DNA of 64,000 nt from Acanthamoeba sp. SK_2022b. Its lineage: Eukaryota; Discosea; Longamoebia; Acanthamoebidae. Within the stretch, counting starts at the first letter, position 1. Every line of letters starts with the position of its first letter. A program made the position numbers and the translations under genes. A model generated the notes under the pieces. The model was given only the letters and a program-made list of their open reading frames with translations, did no database searches and had not been told where the DNA came from. Below, piece after piece: positions 1 to 10,449 of this stretch. The stretch is taken from contig JANDJZ010000045.1 of NCBI GenBank assembly GCA_027943245.1, positions 62,001-126,000 of the forward strand. Direction: 5' to 3'.

Positions 1-347
1 AGGGGGTTGGGGTGGGCAGGGGGCGTAGGGAGAAGCGGGGGCGGGGGCGGCTTATCCGCGTGCAAGACGCGGTGCCAGCGGGACGCGGGTAGGAGGTGCG
101 AAGGCGGGGCGCGCATGAGGAAGCACTCCTCGCACCACCATTCTCCCCGAGCCGACGACGATGGCGTGGAGATGATTGACGGGGGCGGCCGGTAGTGGTA
201 GACGGGTCCGCGAAGGGACCGACGACCGCAGCGGGAACACGCGCGGGACGAAGGATGGAGACTCGATGCGCTATCGTGGTGACTTATAGCCCACCACGCG
301 CCCCATTCGGCGCCTGGACGTCGACACACACACAGTCAAGCCCACTG
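1..347. other. G-rich intergenic stretch
   Basis: No coding exon could be supported here. The first 55 bases on the + strand carry repeated runs of three to five G separated by one to four bases, so a G-quadruplex is possible. The stretch lies downstream (3') of the Rho-like gene on the - strand and could hold its 3' untranslated region. Confidence 0.4.
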
Positions 348-836
348 TTAAGGTGGGTCAATGGATTGGAAGAAGAGAAGGAGGAGCCATGTACTCTTTT
401 GGAAGGCTGTTGCCACCGACTCGGGGACGAGCATGCTGCACTCCGCCACATCCGACGCTCTGATGGACTCGCACAAGGCGCGCAGCTGCACGGGGGAATG
501 AGAAGAGGAAGTGGCGCAGAGGGGTTCAAGTTGCTCACCTGGCCGCTGGTCATGGAGTTGGGATGGTCCGCTCGCAGGTCGGTCTTGGTGGCGAGGAGGA
601 GGATGGGCAAGTCTGCTCCATAGAGCTGGCGAAAGAGCGTCGTGATCTAGATGGGCAAGCAATGAGAGGCCACTTCAGTCATTGCGCCACGATACCGCGC
701 GCAAGAGGGAGAGTCAGCTACCCGCCGCACGTGGTAGAGCTGCGTGACGTAGTCCTCGATGACGGAGAAACAGATGAGGCCCACGTTTGGCCTTTTCGCA
801 CGTGCACACAAGATTCTCAGTGACACAAACAAGGCT
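348..836 (-). CDS. Rho-family small GTPase-like exons
   Basis: Three exons read on the - strand resemble the back half of a Rho/Rac GTPase. An exon near 760-805 reads PNVGLICFSVIED, matching the strand before the guanine-specificity loop. The next (about 530-655, acceptor ending CATCTAG) reads FRQLYGADLPILLLATKTD, holding the G4 motif TKTD and the Rho-typical LR after it. A donor GTGAGC and acceptor GTGCAG lead to the last exon with CESIRASDVAECSMLVPES, matching the G5 region (ECSAL in Rac). The open frame stops near 348. I could not find a convincing P-loop or DxxG motif upstream, and the tail shows no CAAX box. It may be a divergent or damaged GTPase, or the C-terminal half of one gene with the F-box exon at 1527-1904. 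Confidence 0.5.
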
Positions 837-1151
837 CCGTTGGCGAGGTGCAGGTGGCTACCGTGACGAGACATGAGACGCGTGGCTCTCCTCTCCGTCG
901 ACGTTCGAACACACTACCCAGGGCTGCCTCACCACTTGTTCCGCTACGCCTCGCCCTCCTGCACGTCGACGACGCGGTCGCCCAATGAGACGCGCTAACA
1001 ACGCACGGGACACACCAACTACCTTCGGTAAGTATAACGGGCTCCACGTCTACGTGCAGCTCTGTCTTCTGGCCCTTTCCCACATCGATGCTCACCGGCC
1101 GTGCAGGTTCTGTCCAGCACATCCTCGCCATCAGGCTGATGCGGGAGCATG

Positions 1152-1152
<1 letters not shown>

Positions 1153-1191
<39 letters not shown>
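1153..1191. repeat. (TG)n microsatellite
   Basis: About 19 uninterrupted TG units on the + strand. It lies between the F-box-like exon and the Rho-like exons on the - strand, so it is probably intronic. Confidence 0.9.
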
Positions 1192-1194
<3 letters not shown>

Positions 1195-1526
1195 GAAGGA
1201 GCGGATGGCGCGGGCTTCCTCACGGCTGAGCTGGGCGGTAGCGTGGGTAGGGCCGATGTACGCTCTCACCCACCCGGCGCAAGCGCGCTTGCCCATCCCC
1301 AAGAGCACTCGCTGTCCAGCGTCTTCTTCTGCGCTCGTCTGCCATCCAGGACCAATGACCTATGGCTCAGCGGACCGAACGACCTACACAGGGCGGTACG
1401 CCATGCACGTGACGCTGGAGGAGGCAGTACGATGATTGCCCGAATGCGGAGCGGCAGCGCAGGATCGCGCAGGAAGCCCTCCTCGGTCGCCGTTGCCCAG
1501 CCTGCTCGGCAGGTAGACAAGACGTC

Positions 1527-1904
1527 TCAGTCATCGCACACGACAAGAGGCCGGGAGACACGGAGGGAGGTACCGACGGTGTGCGCGTGCAGCTGGCCAT
1601 AGAGGAGGGCGAGCGGTTGGGTGGGTAGGGGTCCCAGCAAGGCGCGGCGCGACAAGTAGAGGAGGCGCCGCGGCTGCGGCAGGAAGCCTTTGGCAGCGTT
1701 CTCAGCGCTCACGGGCCCTACGGGCCACAAGCGGGCGGCTCCGGCAGCGCTGCTGAAGAAGGCCGTCCACAGGACAGGGTCGAGGCAGAGACGCCGCAGG
1801 TACCGTGAGGTGGCAGCCAGGTGGACGAGGTCCGCCGGCGTGAGGAGCGGGGCCACGCCCCAACTGATAACTTCTTCTGGTAGTCCTTCAAACCCAACGC
1901 CCAT
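1527..1904 (-). CDS. F-box-like N-terminal exon
   Basis: The ATG at 1904 opens a 125-codon frame. Residues 7-50 read as an F-box: LPEEVISWGVAPLLTPADLV followed by HLAATSRYLRRLCLDPVLW, with the Leu-Pro start, the hydrophobic spacing and the closing Trp of the family. F-box proteins bring substrates to Skp1-cullin ubiquitin ligases. The frame keeps coding-like composition to about LYGQLHAH and then probably splices. No stop or new start clearly separates it from the Rho-like exons at 348-836 on the same strand, so a single F-box plus GTPase gene spanning 348-1904 is possible but not shown. Confidence 0.45.
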   Translation of the reverse strand: MGVGFEGLPEEVISWGVAPLLTPADLVHLAATSRYLRRLCLDPVLWTAFFSSAAGAARLWPVGPVSAENAAKGFLPQPRRLLYLSRRALLGPLPTQPLALLYGQLHAHTVGTSLRVSRPLVVCDD

Positions 1905-2112
1905 GGCGCAGGTGCTCGAATGTTTCTGTTGGGGGACTCCCCAGTTATTTTTTTTTTTAATTTCTTTTTATTCCGTTTTGATTTTATTTTTCATGGCGTG
2001 TGAAGGTCTTTGGTGCAGGTAGGTTGCTCGTACTAACAAAACTGGGGTTCCGTACACGGTGATCTCCTTGTGTGTAGGTACCTTGTGATAGAGGGGGGAG
2101 AGAGAGAGAATC

Positions 2113-4074
2113 TTACAGACGTGGCCTGCCGGTCGAGCTGGAGGAAGGCGAGGAAGATAAGGAACGTTCTGATTCAGAGTAGTAGACCCGAACGCCGGGC
2201 ATGAACGAACGCGGCGCAGATGGCGTTTCGTCGTATTGGATCGAGTGCTTGCCCTTGTCTTCTTCCTCGGAGGACAGGTCTGTTGGCGAGAGACAGTGCG
2301 GGTCAGGCTTCGGAACAACGAGTACGAGCCACACGCAAAACGTGAACGTAGCGCGTACCACCGTAGCTGTTGTTCCAACAACAGAAGGCGCGACGTATGA
2401 GGCCGGTGTACTTGTTGCGCACCTTCTTGGTGAACACGCAGAAGAGCAGAAAATTGGCGAATCCTTGCGCCGAGTCGCCGATTCCCTACAACGCCGTATA
2501 GAAAAACCAACAACCAACCCAGACCGGTCAGTCGAGGCACAGCACACGCAAAAGGAAGGAGAAGTATACCTGAAGGACAACCATCCAATAGATGTCCATG
2601 CGAATCCAGCCCGCGCTGACCAGCAGGAAGCGAGTAGTGCCCCAGATGCGGACCAAGATGAACACCAGCGGCACCAGCTGCAAGAAAGTGAATACACGTA
2701 AATAAGAATAGAATAGAAAGAGAAAGAGAAAGAGAAAGAGAAAGAGAAAGAGAAAGAGAAAGAGAAAGAGAAAGAGAAAGAGAAAGAGAAAGAGAAAGAG
2801 AAAGAGAAAGAGAATAGAATAAAGAGAAAGAGAAAGAGAAAGAGAATAGAATAAAGAGAAAGAAAGGGATACGTAGCGCACCATCAGCTTTTTGTCGATT
2901 TGGTTGATGACCTTGCGCACGTTCTTACTCGGCAGCAGTCCCTGTGCACAACGAACAGGAAAGCAGGCGAACGCGAGTTGAGCGAAGTGACAACTGAGAT
3001 GGACCTAGGTGCTGGATATAATCAGACGTACAGCGTCCACTCGTCGGTGCAGGCGCCAGAGGGTCAGCGCGTACAGCAAGAACGTCTTGCGTATGTGTAA
3101 GTGGAGTAGGAGTGAGCGTGGTTCGAACGAACGGCCTTTCAAAGCTCAGAGAACACAAGTATACGTACAACGATATAGGAGGTGATCTCCTCGGCCTTGC
3201 CCACCAAGAAGGACCAGAAGAGAGGGTAGTCCACCTTGTCCGAAATCCAGCACCAGCCCACCGCTCGCGAGAAGTCATCCGCGCCTGTCGTGCAAGAAGA
3301 ACAAACTGTGAGCACGCAACACATGATGGAGTAAATGCCTGATGGAAGTCGAGCCAACAACTCACCTAGGGCTCGAAAGGAGAGCGCGATGATGAGGATG
3401 ACGATGGGCAGGCCCCAGCTGACGATATGATACAGGTACTGAAAGTTGCGCTTCTTGGTGCTCCTCAGCATCGAGAGGTAGAGATGCGTGCCTGGTGGCC
3501 AGCGACGGAATGAAGTCGATGGTGAGAACACATCGCAGCGCGCGATGTCGCGGAACGGCCAAAATGAGCTTAAGGCCGGCACCTATCGAAACGGTCCATA
3601 GGAAGGAGGCTATCGAAGAGGTGGACGTAAAGGCGCTCTGGATGGTGCACACCACCCCTCCCTCTCTGTAGAACACGCCGAACATGTTTCCTGCGTAGGG
3701 TACGCCGGTGATGAGTCACAATTACATTTTTTAAACACCAACTTTTACGCGTTATTTGGGTGTAAAATTGTAATTAGTGGATTTTAAATTAAAATAAATA
3801 AGTGGTTTAGGGAAGAATAAGGAACAGAGATTTTGGAGGTTCTACCTGAAGCGGTGATGAGATCAGCGAAGGAAAGGCAGACGAGCATGAACCGTGGGGT
3901 GGTGCGTAGATCGCGCCAGAGAGAGTAGGAAAGGAAGATGAAGAGGGACCCCATGATGGAGAGCGAACATGATGTTATCACGCAACCATCAAGCAGCTTT
4001 GTCTGCCAATCGCTCCATTGAAAGGCGTCGACGCCACGATTAGAGGCGCCGTCCATTCCAAAGGCTGACCGCAA
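2113..4074 (-). CDS. cAMP-receptor-like seven-helix GPCR
   Basis: Exons on the - strand build a seven-helix receptor of the slime-mould cAMP receptor (cAR) class. Exon 1 (ATG at 4074, or 4056) has helices 1-2, with SIMGSLFIFLSYSLWRDL and RFMLVCLSFADLITA. The next exon carries helix 3 (FTSTSSIASFLWTVSIG). Helix 4 is HIVSWGLPIVILIIALSF, helix 5 lies around WSFLVGKAEEITSYIVV, and an intracellular exon has RKVINQIDKKLMVRYV. Helix 6 contains QLVPLVFILVRIWGTTRF, and helix 7 reads DSAQGFANFLLFCVFTKK, typical of cARs. A last exon (acceptor CCAACAG) adds an acidic, Ser-rich tail ending SSSSTGRPRL before the stop at 2113; such tails are usual phosphorylation sites. The ligand is unknown. One intron holds a long purine repeat and another is AT-rich. 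Confidence 0.8.
2706..2868. repeat. (AGAAAG)n intronic repeat
   Basis: Roughly 160 bases of almost pure AGAAAG hexamers on the + strand, interrupted twice by GAATAGAATAA. It sits in the intron between the third intracellular loop exon and the helix 6 exon of the GPCR. On the GPCR's sense strand it is a polypyrimidine tract, and it lies just downstream of the loop exon. Confidence 0.9.
3715..3830. other. AT-rich intron segment
   Basis: A sharply AT-rich block with runs of T and A, unlike the GC-rich exons on either side. It lies within the GPCR intron between the helix 2 and helix 3 exons. No feature beyond the composition change was seen. Confidence 0.5.
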
Positions 4075-4505
4075 TCTTCACGTTTGATGAAAAGGTTGAG
4101 GCTCGCCCAGAGCAACGATGAGGGAGGATTTTTTGACCGCTCTTCGTCTCCCAGAGTGCTCGTCTCTTTCTTTCTTCCCTTCGAAGGTGCAAGACGTCAG
4201 AGGTGTTCGAGTTGGTGGTTCCTTTCCTTTGGGCCTTTCTTTCTTCGCACCGCGCAATCCCCATTTATCGGTGTTGAATGTTACACATGTTGCTATCGTT
4301 TGCGCACACATACCTGGAAATCCAAGATACCTTGAAGATCAGGGCGAAGTGTGAGGATTGGCGGCTTGGGTGGTGAGTGGTTACGTAAGAGAGTGAGCCC
4401 CTGCGAAGCTTTAATGTCGTGTGTAGAGCCGCTGTAAAATCAGCCATAACAATAACTTTACAGCTGCACCACCACGCAGTGTTGGCCCCGCATTCTCCCG
4501 TTCGC
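4075..4505. other. Intergenic region, no gene seen
   Basis: This lies upstream of the GPCR start and downstream of the zinc finger gene stop, both on the - strand. Short open frames occur on both strands but none has a recognisable domain or clear splice partners. It should hold the GPCR promoter and the zinc finger gene's 3' end. Confidence 0.5.
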
Positions 4506-5476
4506 TCACTGCTCGGCGATCTCGCCGAGGTCGCCGGCGCCGCCACCGACGGCGGCAGCGGGGGCAGCCGAGGAGTCACCAGTCAGGGCATCGACCGCAC
4601 CGGCCTCCTCTCGTGGGATGCCGCACTTGCGGCAGGCGGTGCGGCTAGCAAAGTTGAGGTCAGCGCACTTGGCGCAGAGCCAGTCGCCCGACTTGACGCC
4701 AACACGTGGTTGATTGGTCTGGAACGGCGTCTGGCAGCTACGGCACGCCGTGCGCGACGCAAAGTTGAGCTCGTTGCACTTGAGGCAGTACCAGTCGCCA
4801 GGCTTGGCGTGCGACGAGCCGCCGCCAAAGTGAGGCCCGCCCGGGTGGTGATGGTGGTGGTGGGGAAGGCCGAAGAAACCGGGGAAGCCGTGGCCCATGC
4901 CGCCGATGGCGCCCATCGGGTTGATGCCCATGTTGCCGAAGAACTGGTGAGGTGCAGGACGCGGGTGAGGCGAGTTGCACTTGCGGCACATGAGACGCGA
5001 GGCAAAGTTGAGCTCGTTGCAGTTGCGGCACAGCCAATCGCCCGGTCGTGCGTTGGAGTGGTCCGGATGGGGCGTCTGACACTTGCGGCACACCGATCTA
5101 GATGCGAAGTTTAGGTCGCGGCAGCTCGGACAGTACCAATCCCCTGGCTTGGTCGGATGCGGCTGGTGCTGGTGCTGGTGCTGGTGCTGCATGGAGATGC
5201 GCGATTGAACGGAAGAGACAGATTAAAATTAGAACGAATTTGATGCGATATGGAGAGATAATGGAAAAGAAAACAAATAGCCGGCACACCAACCCCCTCC
5301 TCGCCCCCAGGAGCCGCCCCGCCGCCGTTCCCCAACATCACGCCCTCGTCTCCACCTCCTCCGCCACCGATCGCGCCGCCCGATTTGGGAGAAGAGCACT
5401 TCCGGCATATGGACCTGGAAGCGAAGTTCATGTCACCGCAGTTAGGGCAATCCCAGTCTCCTTCCCTTCGCTGCAT
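4506..5476 (-). CDS. RanBP2-type zinc finger protein (five fingers)
   Basis: Two exons encode five RanBP2-type zinc fingers with the pattern W-x-C-x2-C-x3-N-x6-C-x2-C and a near-constant core NFASR. Finger 1 (GDWDCPNCGDMNFASR) is in exon 1. Fingers 2-5 are in exon 2, separated by Gly/His/Pro-rich linkers including a six-His run. In animals and plants fingers of this type often bind single-stranded RNA or ubiquitin; the N and R residues kept here are those used for RNA contact, so RNA binding is my inference. The ATG at 5192 is a decoy: it lies inside the acceptor CCATGCAG, and exon 2 begins with the His-Gln repeat. I chose the ATG at 5476, just before finger 1; a start further upstream cannot be excluded. 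It is divergent from the RhoGEF gene with about 170 bp between. Confidence 0.8.
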
Positions 5477-5646
5477 CTCTTCTTCGAAGCCGTAATCGAA
5501 TAGCGGTGTTGTCCGTTTCAAGCCTGTTCTCGTTGAGACCTTCGTGTCGACGTTTCTAACCTGGCAAAATTGTGGAATGTGATGTGCCTTCTTCCCAGGA
5601 TTTATGTGTATATTTTTATTTATTCCATGAACAGAGCTGGCAACTG
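5477..5646. promoter_or_regulatory. Likely shared promoter, ZnF/RhoGEF
   Basis: About 170 bp separate the divergent starts of the zinc finger gene (-) and the RhoGEF gene (+). A possible acceptor TTCCATGAACAG ends near 5635, so the RhoGEF may have a 5' untranslated intron here. No defined promoter motif was recognised. Confidence 0.35.
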
Positions 5647-7866
5647 ATGTTGGGCGCTGGTGAAGAAGGGGAAGGGGACTTGGGGTCGCCACCCACCACG
5701 ACAAAAAAACCTAAGCGTAAGGGTTCCAGGCGGGAAAAGGATAGGTCGGCCCTCACGCCTGCAGGTGGCACCGACGCACTGATACAGCCGCATGGACCAC
5801 CCGCCCACAACGACCAAGATCATGACAAGACAGATGAGACAAAGGTAAGGAAGGACAAGAAAGCTACTGCACATAAGAGACAGAAGAGCAAGGGGGGAGG
5901 CAGCAACATCTGCAGCGGCACCCCGTCGCCAGCGGTCACGCCCGTACAATCTAGTGCCGCTTCAACACCACCTGCCGCCACGCTACACGTTTCGCGAAGG
6001 GAGAAACTGGTGGAGGAGCTGCTCTCTTCGGAGCGTGCTCATGTTCATAATCTGAACGCCTTTCTACATGACTACGTGATCCCCATACGCGACAAGAAGA
6101 TCCTTTCCGCAGAGGAGCTGCAAGGCATCCTGTGCAACCTGGAGCTCATCCGAAGGTGGAACGTCGAGTTCCTCAACCAACTTGAGAGCGCACTCGATGA
6201 CGAGCGCGGCTTCGGCGAGCTCTTCCTTGAAATGGTGCTGCGCCACTCTGCCCTCCCTGCGCTGCTCTTGCCTTGTGCCCACTCCCCTTCTCTCATGCAT
6301 GTGAACGTTGTGTTGCTTGTCCACAGTTGCCGATGCTGAGGCAGCTCTACGCTCAGTACAACGAGAACTATGCTCAGGCCATGGACCACTACGAGAAGTG
6401 CAAGAGACATAAGGAGTTCGCCGCTTTTATTGAGGTGCACGTTCTTCCCACTCCGCTACATTCTGTGCTCAGTACAAATTCAGTCAGCCTGAACCGAGCA
6501 TCCATCGGTCACCGTCGGTTGTTGATCAACAGAGCGTGAGCGCCAAACATGTGGTGAAGCCGCCAGCGGGAGAGGAGTTCAACGTCGTGCCCTCTCCCTC
6601 GAAAAACTTCCTCAGCTTTCTCTATCTGCCCATACAGCGTATCCTGGCCTACTATTCACTACTAAAGGTATTGGGCTGTTCGTTGCTCAACAACTTCATC
6701 ACCACCACCGCTGATCACGCTCAGCTTCTTTCGTGCAATAATCACAGGACTTGGTCTGCGAGACTCCGCAGGACCATCCAGAGTACGACGCCCTGCATGC
6801 CGGTACCGCTCTCACTCATCAACCCCACCGAGCCATTGCGCAGAGGGAGGTGTTGAAGCCAATGGGTCGTGTCTCTTCCTTTGTGTCACATCCAGCTCTG
6901 CAGCAGGTGAATGCCGCCGTAGATCACGCGGATAAGCTGGCCAATCAACGCAAGAACATTGACAAAGTCATCTCCATACAGAGCCAACTTATTGGCGACG
7001 TACGTTTGTTTGTCTTAAGAGATGTTCTGTGCTGGTCGCTTGATGTCTGATCGTCTCTCCCTCTCTCCCCCAGTACAACACGTCGCTGGCCCAGCCCCAT
7101 CGACGGTTCGTCTATCAAGGAGACGTCTTCTCACTCGTCGGGAGAGCCCAGAAAGAGCGACGTCTGTTCCTGTTCAACGACGTACTCTTGTGCACAAAGA
7201 AAAAGCACAAGAACAACCTCAAGGTTGACTTCCTCGAGCCATTGGAGATGCTTCGGGTTGAAGAACCAGAGGACCTAAAAGGTAGCCTCCTCCCCATCAA
7301 TCATCTTGTCGCGTACGTGCATCTAATCCTTAACCTGCGAACTCTCTGTTCGTCACGTATGTCACCGCCCAGACCGATACACATTTCGATTGGTCGCCGC
7401 AGCCAAGGAGTACACGCTATGGTCCACGGACAAGGCCTATTGGGTGCAGCTCATCGCCACTTCAATACAGTCCATCAAGGCCTCGCGCCCGTCGTTGCCC
7501 TTCCTTGCGGATATAGAGCAGAGGAGCAAGGCGAGCGAAGGGTCAAAGGAGCGAGAAAAGTACGCGCTCGCGCTCGCCGCTCCGTATTGAACGCACCACA
7601 TGGTTGACGATTCATTTCATGAACAACGGCGCAGGGAAGCGAAGGGAGGCGAGGAGGCCGAAGGCGAAGATGGCCAGCAGTCCCGGCTCTCCTCGGCCTT
7701 GTCTTCCTGTTCGGACGAGGACACCCTACGGGAGAGGCTCATCCAGCGCATCATCGGGTGGAGCAAGATGGAGGACGACAGCGCCCTGGTCAACGAAGTT
7801 CGCCAGTTTGGGGCGAAGCTGGCGAGGATGGCCACCACTACCGGCGCCCCGGCCACCAAGGGATAG
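5647..7866 (+). CDS. RhoGEF with DH and PH domains
   Basis: A guanine nucleotide exchange factor for Rho GTPases, spread over about seven exons. The first 115 residues are basic, Ser/Pro-rich and probably disordered. The DH domain starts at REKLVEELLSSERAHVHNL and runs through LPMLRQLYAQYNENYAQA and KNFLSFLYLPIQRILAYY, which holds the conserved LPIQRIxxY helix. Then come ALQQVNAAVDHADKLANQRK and a PH domain: RRFVYQGDVFSLV, RLFLFNDVLLCTKKK, and YTFRLVAAAKEYTLW ending near WVQLIATSIQ. A final exon gives an acidic segment and stops at 7866. The upstream in-frame ATG at 5572 crosses a likely splice acceptor, so I preferred 5647. Known DH-PH proteins act at membranes on Rho/Rac; the partner here is unknown. 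Confidence 0.85.
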
Positions 7867-7974
7867 ATAGCGTAGGAATGGTGGAGAGCAACAACGTTGT
7901 ACAATTTTGTTTACAGTCTCCGCGCGCACGGCAATTTGGCGTGCCGACAAGGCTCCGGAGCTGACGGGAGATAG

Positions 7975-10283
7975 GTGGAGCTGGGAAAGAACCCTTGTAC
8001 GATACGACTTGAGATGGAGCAGGTGGCCACAGTTTCGGGCCAAGATGGCGGCGTGGGGCTATCGTACGTTGTGGGGGCAGGGGCCGTGGCCTACGGTATT
8101 TACTACCTCTTGGCGCTGGTGTCGCGCATAGAACTGTGGCACGACAAAGATCACCCAGGCACGACTGCACTCCTTCGCCGGTGCACGCTCCTCAAGGGCA
8201 ACTACTGGCCCTCCCCCTGGATCTTTTCTGGCCATCTCGATGTATTCTTCCTCATTCATTTCCTTATTCGATTATTATGTTTAATATAAACAATATTAAC
8301 ACTTATTTATTTTCTGAAAGGAAGTTTTCTTGTTTTTGACGTCAGTTTCAAACTAGCACTAATAATTCATTTCGACTCATTTACAGGCTCTGGTGATGAT
8401 GAAGCTGCGGCCGACGTACGACCCACGATACCGGAGGTAGGTCTGAGTGTGACACACGGATGATCACCGACTGCTCCGATAGCATGACCGAGATGCTTAC
8501 TTTTGGGTGGGCTTGCTCGTAACACGAGGGAGGAGATCCGAGCGGGGGATGGCACCACACTCCTGTTGGATTGGGCGGAGCGGCCAGACACGTCCCCCAG
8601 CGCGCCGATTCTCGTGCTACTCTCTGGCGTCACGGGAAGCGGGCACGCATCTCTCACGCATTGTTCCTGGCTGATGAGCTAAAAGGGATGGCCGACTGAC
8701 GCTACGCCACCAACCGGCCACGCAGTCGAAGCTCGTACATCACGTATCTGGCCCGCGAAGGCATGCAAAAGGGCTGGCGCTGCGTGACGCTCAACTATCC
8801 TGGGACCCTGGGCGAGCAGCTCACCGTACACCCTACCAAGCGACTTGGCGTCGGTTGGACGACTGCAGCCGTTCACAACACCTTTCTTTGCGTGGCAGGC
8901 CCCACGGATGTACAGTGTCTCGTCGGACGTGCAGTGCCTCATGGACCACGTTGCCTCTTCTTTCCCTTCCGCGCCCATCTTTGCTTTGGGTATGCCTACC
9001 ACGAACGGGCCCCTGAGCAAGCGACGAGCGATTCTGGTTGTGTTACGCTGATGACGTTTTTGTTCTTGTCCGAGCACAGGCTTCTCGTTGGGCGGCTTTC
9101 TCTTGACCAAGTACCTCGGTGAGGCTGGGGAGAAGACGCCGCTGCGTGCGGGCATCATTTGCAGCTCGCCGTGGTCGCAGGTGCGTTACCCACCCCATAC
9201 CCGTGCGAGTAGCGCCACTGGCGTTCACACGTCGCAATGCGTGTATGTGTGGCCAGGCCGAGCTCGCAGGTCATTGGACGGGGTGGGCCAAGACCCATGT
9301 CTACGGCAGACACTTCATCAAGCACTTCCTCAAGATATACAAGTGAGCTGCGCCCACCACGCGCAGTCGAACTTAACTAACCTCTGCCGTCAGCAACAAC
9401 GAGGTGTTCAAGGGGCATGCCAAGTTGGTCCACGAGAACGTCATCTCTGTATGCCTCCCTGCCCCACCTCCCGCAAACTGCAACTCCTGTGTCCATCTTG
9501 GCGAACGCTTCGTTGACAGCCTTTGCCCGGTGGGCCCGCGCACTTGCTTGTCGACGCAGTGCAAGACCCTATTCGATCTGCACACTCACCTCCACGCGCC
9601 TTTGAGCGGCGAACAGTCGATCGAGGAATACTACCTTGCGAACGACACTGGACCTCTGTTTGCGAACGTGAAGGTTCGCTTGCGCGCAAGGCCTATTCCT
9701 TGCTTTCTCCACCTCTTCCTCGAATCGCTTAGTTTGACTGACGGCATTTCACGGGCGCCTTACTGCAGGTCCCCACGCTTGTGATTCACGCGCTTAACGA
9801 CCCCGTGGTACCTCAATGTACCGACACCCCACCGAGCAACTCATAACGCACACCGCATGGGCCGCGTGGAAGAAGGCAATGGCTTAACACTAACGCGTCG
9901 TCTGTGTGCAGCGGCCTTGCCAATCAAAGAGATTAGTAAGAATCCGCTCGCCATCCTCGCAGTCACGCGGACCGGTACGTCATCTCTTTCGCTGTTTACT
10001 TGTATCAGTATGATGCTCATTATACGTACATGACTGTTCTTTGTTTTCACGTGTGCTCACAAAGGCGGTCATGGCGGTTGGTGTATGGGTACCGTCTCTG
10101 CACAATCACTATTTCCCGCTCCCTCACTCTCACTTACTTACGCACCACCGACACGGACGTTCAGGCTTGTGGCCCACTGGCCTCTCGTGGGTTGAACTCG
10201 CTTGTCTTCAGTACATAGATGCCCATCTCCAGCTGGGCTCCAGCGATCCCTCCTCCGCAGGCACTGGTGCATCGGGCCAATGA
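7975..10283 (+). CDS. EMB8/ABHD1-3-type alpha/beta hydrolase
   Basis: Multi-exon alpha/beta hydrolase of the EMB8/YheT/ABHD1-3 group. Exon 1 gives a short membrane anchor (VVGAGAVAYGIYYLLALV) and the family signature GNYWPSPWIFSGHL. Next come DGTTLLLDWAERP and PILVLLSGVTG (oxyanion region), then GWRCVTLNYPG. The nucleophile elbow spans a splice: an exon ending FALG joins one starting with FSLGGFLLTKYLGE. Here the usual GxSxGG reads as G-x-S-L-G-G. The acid exon is VPTLVIHALNDPVV and the His exon GGHGG, so the catalytic triad appears complete. The stop is at 10283. Known relatives are lipases/esterases of the ER. An AT-rich intron lies at 8271-8385. The start could instead be the ATG at 8014. 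Confidence 0.8.
8271..8385. other. AT-rich intron segment
   Basis: An AT-rich block within the hydrolase gene, between the GHL exon and the next exon after TTTACAG. Nothing else was seen in it. Confidence 0.45.
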
Positions 10284-10449
10284 GTTCTTATTTATTTGTT
10301 TGCGAGCGACAACGTTAACAACAACGCTGTGTTGCCATCAGTCTCGCCCAACAGCGTTTCAGTTGTGGGCTGATTTCTTTTGAAGAAGATTGGGGCGGGG
10401 ACACTCCGGCCAGTTCAGTGCCACACCACGCAAGATAGCCACGCTGCTA

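Noticed and set aside
985..1602. Open frame on + through the TG repeat (Cys-Val run)
   Set aside because: The Cys-Val repeat is simply the translated microsatellite; the flanks lie opposite the F-box/Rho-like exons and show no domain.
2706..2868. Possible CRISPR-like array
   Set aside because: The units are contiguous hexamers without spacers in a eukaryotic intron.
2528..2920. Open frame on - with a long Phe/Leu repeat
   Set aside because: The repeat part is the translated AGAAAG array in an intron; only the ends are GPCR exons.
4419..5114. 231-codon open frame on +
   Set aside because: It is the antisense image of the five zinc fingers, producing regular Ala/Val/Arg repeats.
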